Source: Dendrolimus kikuchii (Eukaryota > Arthropoda > Insecta > Lepidoptera > Lasiocampidae). Taken from it: DNA of 64,000 bases. A program made the position numbers and the translations under genes. Of this stretch, positions 56,401 to 64,000 are shown in pieces. The stretch spans positions 11,799,887-11,863,886 of the forward strand of contig CM034392.1 in assembly GCA_019925095.2 (NCBI GenBank). The letters run 5' to 3'. How positions within the stretch are numbered: the stretch's first letter is position 1; each line of letters starts with the position of its first letter. Under the pieces are notes generated by a model, which saw only the letters and a list, made by a program, of their open reading frames with translations, had not been told where the DNA came from and did no database searches.

Positions 56401-57132
56401 CTCGAGGTGGTGATGGACGGCATTGATATTGGCGTGAATACCTCTTATGTTGCAGAAGTCCACTTTAATTGTGGAGTCAAAACCCGCTGTGGTAACCTTA
56501 TTTCTTATATTTCGGCTCATGAAGATTAATAAAAATTATAAAAAGGGAAGTCTAAGGAAGTGCTAATGTGTCTGCGACGAAGAGGAAAAAAAAAAGTGTG
56601 ATGTATGCCATTGTCCCCCAAATGCGCAGGTTGTATGAAGAGCTGATGTGGGGCACGGAAGGGCCCCCGATCCTCCCCGGAGAACACTGCCTGGCCACAT
56701 CCGGTCACCAACCGGCACGACAGTGTTCCCCAAGATTATGCGCCAGTTGGTGGGTCAGCCTCCATGGGATTGGTTAGTCCGGGTTCAGGTCCCCTACTAC
56801 CTGGCGGGCGGCCAGCGGTCAACCGTTTCATCGGGTCGCCCTGACCCCCACTCCACCTCATCACGCCCGCGGAAATGCAGTAGACTTAGGCATACAACGA
56901 GTTCCAGATTTCGCAGACACTGTAGCACTTCGGATTTGGGGGACTGGATCTTGTTCTCTAATGCCGGAACACCACACAAGGCAGTTATGGCGGCATACTC
57001 TAGACCAAGGGTGGTAGCTATCCAGGCGGGCATAGCCCTACCACCTAGCTGTGGGTTGTTTCTCGCCTCTTACGATAGGCCGCCCGGCCGCAGGAAACTG
57101 TATTCTTTCTCCGTTCCTGCACGGATAGTTCC
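53472..57132 (-). mobile_element. Nearly full-length non-LTR retrotransposon (jockey-like), source-type LINE
   Basis: 3.66 kb on the minus strand. The 5' end (57132) starts TATCCGTGCAGGAACGGAGA, the leader is about 610 bp, a single EN-RT ORF follows, and the 3' UTR ends GTACTCCAGCTATAAA plus a poly(A) of about 25 (poly(T) at 53470-53493). No separate gag ORF was found before the EN domain. Its first ~190 bp and last ~125 bp reappear joined together in the short elements at 7.8, 26.9, 47.3, 57.9, 61.8 and 62.1 kb. Confidence 0.85.
53544..56520 (-). pseudogene. Endonuclease-reverse transcriptase ORF of the LINE, one frame break
   Basis: From MSRNIRNK (56520). The APE-type endonuclease spans residues about 15-230 (FCNIRGIHANINAV, FLTETQIS, VILGDFNAHHAEW, GTSDHCLV). 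A linker follows, then the reverse transcriptase (SSGPDGIPAIVLQ, SNYRPIAITSLLSKVMER, DRQYGFRHGRS, SLDIAKAFDRVWH). The frame breaks at about 54588 and resumes with SSFLDGRSIQVVV, AGVPQGCVLSPTLF, IHCYADDSTG and [14 protein letters not shown], ending near 53544. The break coincides with a tandem ATCC duplication (CTATCCATCCAGC on the minus strand). Catalytic residues on both sides are present. The intact protein would nick DNA and copy its own RNA at the nick. Jockey superfamily is the best guess. Confidence 0.88.
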
Positions 57133-57279
57133 TTTTTACTACATCATCATGGATTGATAGATAGAAGTAGGTACTATGGGAACTACGTATGTAGATGATA
57201 CTTGGTAGACCGGCGTTTTCTGTAAATCGCTACACAACGGGATAGTGTAATGTGGAATAAATAATAGTTAAGAAGAGTA

Positions 57280-57660
57280 TTAAGTAAGTAAGCCCAAACT
57301 CAGAGGGCGCGGGTTCGATCCTGGCTGGAACGCATGCACCACTTAGTCAGCTTTTTGATCTAATGTGCATATTGTTACAATTATCCTTAAGAGAGCAGCA
57401 GCGCATTTGTAGCACCTTTGGTGTTGCAAATGTCCATAGACTATGGTAACCGCTTTCCATTAAGTGGGCCGTCTGCCTGTCTGCTGAACTCCTGCAATAA
57501 AAAAAAGTCACATGCTAACAACGGTGAAGGAAAACATCGTGATGCAACCTGCACATCGAGATAATCGATATGTCAAACCTGCCAAGCCGCCTTGGACAAG
57601 CGTGGCGGGTATACTGGCCCCGAGCCCAGCAGTGGGACATTTATAGACTGATATTATAAG
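57280..57660 (+). mobile_element. tRNA-like SINE (SINE-T), split by a LINE tail
   Basis: The head contains a perfect Pol III B box, GGTTCGATCC (57312-57321). The body TTTTTGATCTAATGTGCATA and the end ACCTGCACATCGAGAT, GCGTGGCGGGT, CCCAGCAGTGGGACATTTAT follow in the order also seen reversed at 63683-63905. Between them 57385-57506 is a foreign truncated LINE tail. Confidence 0.75.
57385..57506 (+). mobile_element. 5'-truncated tail of the short LINE-derived family
   Basis: Starts CCTTAAGAGAGCAGCAGCGC, almost exactly at the head/tail junction of the short family, and runs through GGGCCGTCTGCCTGTCTGCT to CTCCTGCAATAAAAAAAA. Plus orientation, inserted in SINE-T. Confidence 0.75.
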
Positions 57661-57944
57661 AGTAGTAAATAAATCATTATATAACTAAGAAATGAGTGCA
57701 CGAGAGCGTGTAAAGTATCGCTACACAGGATTTAACCACCTACAGATTACAATGACCACCTCTGTGATCTTGTGGATTAAGCATTTACCCTCTATGTTCA
57801 CTAGATTGCAAGGATGCAGGTACAATTAATTCAAGTAGAGTAATTTTTTTTAACTATTTTTTCCGTCACTTCAACAGGACTGAGTGTTCTTGTTTAAATA
57901 TTGCTTAGATAACACAAGCATAAGTTGCTTAGTTGAGAATAGAG

Positions 57945-58218
57945 ATTTTTTATTGCATGAGTTCAGCAGACAGGCAGACGCCTGATCGAGAGCGACTACC
58001 ATAGCCAACGGACATTTGTAACTTTCTAAAAGAGACTGGAACCTGGCCACTAATGCCGGAACACAACACAAGGATATTATGGCGGCATACCCTAGATCAA
58101 GAGTGATAGCCATTCAGAGGAGCAAATACCCTATCACCTGACCGTAGGTTGTTTTGTCGCCTCTTATGACAGGTCACCCGGCCGCATGAAATCGTATTCT
58201 TTCTCCGTTACTGCACGG
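57945..58218 (-). mobile_element. Short LINE-derived element (head+tail family), small internal deletion
   Basis: Same ends as the other copies (ATTTTTTATTGCATGAGTTC on the left, TACTGCACGG on the right), but about 35 bp are missing around the junction (near 58020). Confidence 0.8.
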
Positions 58219-59279
58219 TAAAAATATATAGGACGATTAAAATGAAAAAAACTGAAACCAAAGTTACCAATATAAAAACAATGAATGAAAAATGATGTAA
58301 ACAGAACATGCCGAATTTTGTTTATATGTTGGAATATTACGGGCTATATGCTTTTTCGAGTTCCATAGCAAAGTGAAAAAGAATACGATGGTTTGAGAAA
58401 CTTCCCTGCGCATGGGTCGACACACTTGAGGTATTTCTTTTATTTTATATCCGAACTGTGTAGCACAGCGGGTGGACTGAACCCACTTAAAAAGGAAAAT
58501 AATGACCTTCAGTTTTATAATGAACTCTCAAATGCAGAACGATTTTATTTCAGCTTTTTTTATCCGAATAAAACACGCTTTGAATTTTATTTAATTCATC
58601 CTTTTTAATTCAGTCTGGACACACGATAAAGATTTGATTATAGTACATTTTGATTTACGTATTATATTATATATATTATGCTATACTGGTTACGATACAA
58701 TGTAGCGATTGTTCTTTTTTATCGTGTTATCAGTATAAGTACTTTTTAATTTTTTTTATGGCAGCTAAGGTGGATTACCCATACATCGTGAAAAAATATG
58801 GTTTCAAATTAAATGTAAATCATAGTCCTCTTTCCACCACCGCATCTTCCGCAATTTTCAGTCTGGAGGTATATATAGCATGCATATCCTAAATTTTCAT
58901 TTGAATTTGTTTATTCAATCATTAATATTTGTAAAGAAGGAATCTTTAAATAACTACTTTAATATATAGTTATTCTATAACAACTTATAGAAGTTGTTAT
59001 AAAATTACTATATATATATATTAAAAGAGCCTGAGATTGATAAATAATTATGATAAAAAAATTACTTGGACGCGTTGCTGGGGAGTTTCTTACCGCTTCT
59101 TCTTTAAACAGCGATAATACGTTGCGAAGCGGTGTACATAGAATAGGAAGTAGATTTAAATTTTGACTTATATGTATGACCTGAAGGTCATAAATATCAA
59201 AACGTGTTCTCCAGCGGACGTTATTTTGTATAAAAACTTTTCAATTTAGATATATAGACATAGTGTGTTTATTTATACG
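58219..59279. other. Spacer, no gene supported
   Basis: Contains a possible but weak coding segment at 58760-58875 (see rejected items). Otherwise AT-rich and non-coding. Confidence 0.3.
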
Positions 59280-59425
59280 TGGCGCGAGCTCGAGGCGAGC
59301 AGCGTGCGGCGTGCTCGCAACGAACCGGCAAATCGAAGATATGTCGGCGTACACATTAGAGCACGTTACTGTATCCGTTCAGTTACAATGACTGCTCGCA
59401 GATATTCGCAGCATACGGCTTTACA
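59265..59425 (+). promoter_or_regulatory. GC-rich islet, weak promoter candidate
   Basis: TTTATTTATACGTGGCGCGA, then a GC-rich stretch, then TATCCGTTCAGTTACAATGA with a TCAGT initiator. The spacing between TATA-like and initiator motifs is too long for a classical core promoter, so the call is tentative. Confidence 0.25.
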
Positions 59426-59984
59426 AATTATGTGATAATATGCTTAAAGTTATAATAGTTGTCACAAAGTTAAGAGGTTTTAAACAAGGTCTTGAGGTTT
59501 TTCTTAAAAGACTGTTTATTCTAAAATAATATTTAAACTTCTTTTTAATAAATACGTAACCTCTAGAAAACCTAACGGATATTCATCCGTCTGATTTAAT
59601 AATAATTAAAACACCTAAACCTAAAATACCAGACAAAGTGAGCCTTCTGTATAATTTGTGTCTGTACAGTATAATCCTTTATTTAATCAAATCTTGAAAC
59701 ATCCTTGAGACGTCTTCAAAATAACTCCTAAAAGCAATTTCGAACACTTTCCATCGATTGATTCATTGATAAACCAAGCAGAAATGATGATCACTTTGAA
59801 GAGAATAATATTTTCCTCAATAGAAACCTACTTCAATTGTGTTAAATCAATTCTTAGGTGGGAAACGGGGTTTCTTTATATCCTGTGCGTTTTGCGTAAG
59901 CTAGTCTACTATAAAACATTGTACCAAACCATATACTAAGCCGCCAAATCTGATATTATATATAATAACTATACTATGCCTGCA

Positions 59985-60410
59985 ACTTCGTCCACGCTTA
60001 ACTTGAAATTCCCGGGGGATTCCCGGGATAAAAAGTAGCGCAGAGTAGATCTAAGAATTAGCTGTCGATTAGCGATAACCGCATCGAAATCAGGCCAGTA
60101 GTTTTTACGTTAATCCTTAACAAGCAGTCAAGAAAAAGAAATTACACCGTGTTCTCCACCGTTTATATAGTCTATTCCAGTTCTTAAGAACAGACGAGTG
60201 TGCATGACAAGAGTTATGAATGTCAAAGAAGCAAGTGAGGTGTGTAAGAATGGGCCTAAATGGCGCTCTGTTGTTCGTGCCTACCCCGCAAGGGAACTGG
60301 CGTGAAGTTATGTATGTATGTATGTATGTATGTATTCCAGTTGTTTTTTTTAATAGCTTAATGTACACATATGGCATGTTTAGAAATTTATAATATTATA
60401 GATATGTGGC
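59985..60410 (+). repeat. Interspersed repeat C, copy 2, split by a LINE scrap
   Basis: ACTTGAAATTCCCGGGGGAT, AAGTAGCGCAGAG, CAGTAGTTTTTACGT and GTGTTCTCCACCGTTTATAT match repeat C copy 1. The sequence continues after the insertion at 60341 (TTGTTTTTTTTAATAGC, TTTATAATATTATAGA). Confidence 0.65.
60181..60332 (+). mobile_element. Microsatellite-tailed LINE inserted in repeat C, with target duplication
   Basis: A 5'-truncated 3' end (AGACGAGTGTGCATGACAAG to AGGGAACTGGCGTGAAGTT) with an ATGT tail. TATTCCAG flanks it on both sides (60173-60180 and 60333-60340); the uninterrupted site occurs once at 31.89 kb in repeat C copy 1. This fixes both borders. Confidence 0.85.
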
Positions 60411-60459
60411 CTTCCGTCACATAAAATAATCACACCATCGTCTTAGCATGTCGTAGATA

Positions 60460-60612
60460 CACGAACTATGAAGATGCGCGAGCGCAGTCCGCCACCAGGT
60501 GCGCCTGCGCGACGCGACGCGTATCGCCCGTGGACACGCACCCGAATGATTCGATCGCCAGTGCAGCCCCATGACCTTGTGAAGTGTCACGCGTATAGAT
60601 CGTCTTGCGAAT
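60460..60612. promoter_or_regulatory. CpG-rich islet
   Basis: GATGCGCGAGCGCAGTCCGC and TGCGCCTGCGCGACGCGACG form a 130-bp GC-rich patch in AT-rich surroundings. GCGCCTGCGC resembles an NRF-1-type site. No ORF or splice signal convincingly follows. Confidence 0.3.
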
Positions 60613-60909
60613 CGGAATATATTCTTGTCGTGTGTTTGTTATAATTTAATATTACATAATTTTACACAACAACAGCTTGATATTCGCGAATAAAATGATC
60701 AACTCCTTCTATTTTGTGAATGTCATTCGGTGTTGGAAGGCCACGCCGCCAACGCCGCACCACCTATCAACCACAGACAGATAACGAGAAATTAAAATTA
60801 ATTTATTGTGTGTATAGAAGAATTCCATGGCTATAGCCTATGGCCAATATGGTGTCATAGGTTACTCTTCCCACTGTTTCCATTTTTAATGAACATGAGT
60901 CATGGCGTG

Positions 60910-61022
60910 ACGTGGTAGAGCCATGCTGGAACCATTATCTTGATTACAGCTCTTAGGGCCGACTCGATCCGTGCGAAATCATGCCCTCTCAGAATATCGG
61001 CTTTAAACATCTAGCCTTGAGC
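60910..61022 (+). repeat. Interspersed repeat D, copy 2
   Basis: ACGTGGTAGAGCCATGCTGG, TTAGGGCCGACTCGATCC and CTCTCAGAATATCGGC match 32041-32165 in order. Confidence 0.65.
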
Positions 61023-61024
61023 TT

Positions 61025-61260
61025 GACGGCCTCTATCGTTGAGTGGGCTAAGTCTTAGCCGGCCGAACTCTCTGGAACGCAGAGGCTCTGGTTTCGATTC
61101 CTGGCATAGTAAATTTCGGGAACGAACTTTCTGTTTTTTACTATGGTCTGGAGGTCTGGGATCGGCCCCAGAGTTGTCCGTTGTATATTACCCAGAACAA
61201 AAGCATAACTTGCTTAGCTTAGGGGTATAAAATGTGTGTGTGTTTGTAATATTATAATAA
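61025..61260 (+). mobile_element. tRNA-like SINE, second type
   Basis: A tRNA-like head (GAGTGGGCTAAGTCTTAGCC as weak A box; TGGTTTCGATTCCTGG with a near-B box at 61090) is followed by a unique body and an ATAATATTATAATAATG-like end. Different from SINE-T. Confidence 0.5.
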
Positions 61261-61430
61261 TGTTATATAAATAATAATCATCGCCAAATAAACACAGATA
61301 TTGTATATCCCCAAATTAAGCAAGTTACACTTGTGTGGGTAATATATTTATTCCTCAACCTCAACCGCAGAGGCCGTAAAGCTCAAAGCTAGAATGTTTA
61401 ACGTTTTGTCTGCTGATTTAAAAAAAATCG

Positions 61431-61698
61431 TGCGTCGTACGATGAGTGAGAATTCCGATGGCCCAATTCTAACCCCTATCCGATCTTACCTATCCCGTCC
61501 CATATCCCATCGCTTCTATTACTCTTTTCTGTCTAACCCCTCCACACCAACCCCTTTACCCTATCCCTCCTATTTCAGCCTATCCTAAAGACTGATAATG
61601 CGATAGCTTCGCCCCTGGTGACAAACGTCTATAGGCGACGGTAACCACTTTCCAGGAGTTGGACCGTCTGCTTGTTTACCAGCTTCGTTATAAAAAAA
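61431..61698 (+). mobile_element. SINE-B, copy 3 (longest)
   Basis: TGCGTCGTACGATGAGTGAG, then a pyrimidine-rich middle (CCTATCC, CCCATATCCCATCGC), then CTTCGCCCCTGGTGACAAAC and the shared tail GGCGACGGTAACCACTTTCC, GGACCGTCTGCTTGTTTACC, ending in A7. Confidence 0.68.
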
Positions 61699-61769
61699 CG
61701 TTAAAATACTTCTTATCCCAGAAACTGGGATAGTTTCCCCTGGATATTGATCTAAAGTTTAGCGAAACG

Positions 61770-62085
61770 GCGGTGGTTTTTAATTAAAAGAATGCATACA
61801 GTAGATAGGTCAAGAGGCCATCTGGTACAAAGTGGTTACCGTCGCTTATAAATATTTACAGTAGGCACTAATGCTGGTACAAATGTGCTGCCGGTCTCAA
61901 AGAGCAAACTTGGCACCTGTCTACTGATGCCGGAACACAACTCTATGTTAAAGCAGCATGCTCTAAACCAGGGGTAGCCATCTACCGGGCAATTGCTCTA
62001 CTTCTTGGCTGTGGATTATTTCGTCACCTCTTACAAAAGGCCACCCGCTCGCAAGAATTAGTGTTCTTTCTCCGTTCTAGCTCGA
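61770..62085 (-). mobile_element. Short LINE-derived element, old copy
   Basis: Strongly diverged, but the order is kept: a tail-like AAGTGGTTACCGTCGCTTAT, TGCTGCCGGTCTCAAAGAGC at the junction, then ATGCCGGAACACAACTC and TTCTTTCTCCGTTCTAGCTC. The junction region is closer to the full LINE (GCTGCCGGCCTCGAAGA) than in the younger copies. Confidence 0.65.
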
Positions 62086-62406
62086 TTTTTTTATTTTTTT
62101 TTTATTGCAGGAGTTCAGCAGACAGGCAGACGGCCCACTTGATGGAAAGCGGTTACCATCGCCTATGGACATTTGCAACACCAAAAGTGCTACAAATGCG
62201 CTGCTGCTCTCTTAAAGGAGACTGGAACCTGGTCACTAATACCGGAACACAACACAAGGTTGTTATGGCGGCATACTCTAGACCAGGGGTGGTCGCCATC
62301 CAGTCGAGCAAATACTCTACCACCTGGCTGTGGGTTGTTTAGTCGCCTCTTACGACAAGCCGCCGGGCCGCAGGAAACTGTATTCTTTCTCCGTTCCTGC
62401 ACGGAT
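62086..62406 (-). mobile_element. Short LINE-derived element (head+tail family), best copy
   Basis: On the minus strand: head from GATCCGTGCAGGAACGGAGA (188 bp matching 56940-57127 of the LINE), junction about 62210-62222, tail (about 125 bp matching 53472-53600), then an A-rich end. It lies next to the old copy in the same orientation. The ORFs here (62061-62342, 62173-62418) are spurious. Confidence 0.85.
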
Positions 62407-62408
62407 CG

Positions 62409-63682
62409 AATAAAGTGATAAAGCTAACATTTCAGAACCATCCCTATAATTTCTACAGCAGTCCCAATAGTTTAGTAGCTGGAGCACCTGCTTGGCTTTT
62501 AGTTAACTTTTCTGATGTAATGTGCATAACATTACAATTTGCTGATGGTGTTAGAAAACATATATATAGGTACATAAATAGGACGTTTATTATAAATATG
62601 TCTACGGTATTCAACACACCCCTGATGTTTTAATGTCCATGTTTTCATACCCATGTGCTGTAAAAATAAAACTAATAAATACATTATTCATTAATAATTA
62701 TCTCCCAATTTGTAAAAGAAGCCAGCACCGCAATTAGTTTTGTTCAAAGTGGTGGGTACTGGATCGCTATCGAGGTTGGCGTGAAACCTAATAACTTGAT
62801 AGTTCAACTAACAACCTTCATTTATTGGAACAACTAGCAAAGATGCTTATACCAAAGAGTATATTTATGTACTTTAGTATTAGAATTTTTTTTCGCAGCT
62901 TGGCTCATATAAATTTTGGAATCCGACTGACCATAAAAACTAACCCATTTTTGGTATATATCCCTTTTGTCTTTCAGGAAAAAAATCCTATATTCGTCCT
63001 CGTTATCAAAATTATATTTACATATACATTGTTTTATATAAATCAGTTTATTGATTGATCAGACTGCAAAAGAGGAATAAACAATTATAAAATATACATT
63101 TACTTATAAAATACTTTTGAATTAATGTTTTTCTATTGATATGGACTTCAATACTAATGTAAAATATCTAGATATCAATTTGATTTATACACAGCATTGT
63201 TCACATTTAATGTCATTTTTATAGTCCCCAAAAAGTAAGCCAATCAATGACGTATGACTAAAACCAAACGCATTGTTTCTTAGACCTTGGCATTAATCCA
63301 AACTTCATCCACGCGAACATCGAATTCTAATTAATAGAAATCGTGAAGGAAATAGGTTAAACCCTTACTAGCTCGTATGTAGGTGTCAATTATTTCCTAA
63401 TCAACTAATCCTTTATATCAATTAGATTGATTAAGGAAATACGTAATATTATCAACTATAAATTACAGATTAATCATATTCAAGGCTGAACTAATTGATT
63501 TAGGAATGCTTTCTGTTCATAAAATAATGGGTGGTGCTTTTGATTGAAACCGTTTCGAGTTGTAACATTTCCTATTAAAAGTCCTGGAACAGATTATGTT
63601 AAAATGTGAAAAGATGTCAAAGTGTGTAATATGAAGGTTACATTTACACATTACATAGACATTATATTAATATAATAATATC
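62409..63682. other. Spacer, no gene supported
   Basis: AT-rich. A faint SINE-T body trace (CTGATGTAATGTGCATAACA and GGTGTTAGAAAACATA) lies at about 62510-62562. The ORF 62825-63058 has no recognisable domain. Confidence 0.35.
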
Positions 63683-63905
63683 AGACCCTAAACGTTCCAC
63701 TGCTGAGTTCGAGTTTGCTTGTCCAAGGTGAATGATGGGTTTTACATATTATTATGATCTCGATGTGCAGGTTTTTTCACTTTTTGTTTCTCCGGTAACA
63801 TACGGTAATAGTAACAATAGACACATTAGATCAAAAAACTTGCTCAAATAACGCATGTTTGTCGTCTAGTATTCGACCCTTAGATCATATAAATGATTCG
63901 AACCC
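63683..63905 (-). mobile_element. tRNA-like SINE (SINE-T), reverse copy
   Basis: Read on the minus strand: a degraded B box (GGGTCGAATACT), TTTTTTGATCTAATGTGTCT, ACCTGCACATCGAGAT, CACCTTGGACAAGC and CAGCAGTGGAACGTTTAGGG. It lacks the LINE tail found in the 57.3-kb copy, which proves that tail is an insertion there. Confidence 0.72.
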
Positions 63906-64000
63906 ATATCATTGGAATTAGTTAGGGGTGCATCACCCACTAAGTAATTATGACATTAAATCTCTAGAGAACTGATGGCCTGCTTTTTTCTCCCCCTATC

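Noticed and set aside
57312..57321. Possible tRNA gene (perfect B box)
   Set aside because: No cloverleaf can be drawn and the A box is missing; it belongs to a repeated SINE with copies at 48.3 and 63.7 kb.
58748..58875. Possible small exon (ATG-initiated, beginning MAAKVDYPYIVKKYGF, with donor-like GGAG/GTATAT)
   Set aside because: Too short, no recognisable family, and no partner exon found nearby; chance cannot be excluded.
1..64000. CRISPR arrays, operons, ribosome binding sites or bacterial terminators
   Set aside because: The window is eukaryotic (spliced genes, LINE/SINE/LTR elements). The only short regular arrays are minisatellites and microsatellites without the repeat-spacer pattern of CRISPR.

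Overview
This is a window of insect nuclear DNA, most likely from a moth or butterfly. It is AT-rich, its genes have introns, and most of it is transposon debris. The Lepidoptera inference rests on a Lep1-like Helitron, the abundance of short SINE-like families, DD37D maT/mariner elements and general composition. No species can be named from the sequence alone.

Genes. Only two host protein genes are supported. On the minus strand at about 3.3-5.9 kb are the first three exons of a mitochondrial SpoU-type rRNA 2'-O-methyltransferase (MRM3/RNMTL1-like); the rest should lie left of the window. Divergently, at 8.28-11.97 kb on the plus strand, is a complete three-exon gene for kintoun (DNAAF2), a PIH1-domain factor that helps assemble axonemal dyneins in the cytoplasm. 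The roughly 2.4 kb between them holds a four-unit degenerate repeat and retroelement relics. From 12 kb to the right edge no host protein gene could be supported. This long gene-poor stretch has several GC/CpG-rich islets, one strong candidate non-coding first exon (about 46.93-47.09 kb) below a palindromic GATA site, and a diverged duplicated block with TATA-like ends (44.3 and 49.0 kb).

Mobile DNA. (1) A nearly intact, young Ty3/Gypsy retrotransposon at 16.6-22.1 kb has almost identical 271-bp LTRs, a gag ORF and a pol ORF in the -1 frame. (2) A broken hAT element at 22.7-25.2 kb has an exact 8-bp palindromic target duplication and sits inside an older interspersed repeat that occurs three times. 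(3) Two DD37D maT-type elements (1.8-3.1 and 40.8-43.4 kb) share terminal inverted repeats; the second is split by a 1.3-kb composite insertion carrying a 26-bp minisatellite. (4) A nearly full-length non-LTR retrotransposon at 53.5-57.1 kb (minus) has one EN-RT ORF broken by a 4-bp duplication. About seven ~300-bp copies across the window consist of the head of this LINE joined directly to its tail, so they look like a short LINE-derived parasite family. A second short family shares only the tail. (5) Other features are several further LINE fragments, one family of which ends in ATGT microsatellites, tRNA-like SINEs, Helitrons, fold-back elements, a solo LTR and a 9-bp minisatellite.

Nesting of these elements gives relative ages: hAT inside repeat A, a LINE tail inside a SINE, a microsatellite-tailed LINE inside repeat C, and a composite element inside maT. 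The most unusual structure is the LINE head-plus-tail family and its shared 3' tail. The most interesting regulatory leads are the duplicated block and the GATA/first-exon candidate in the gene-poor part.
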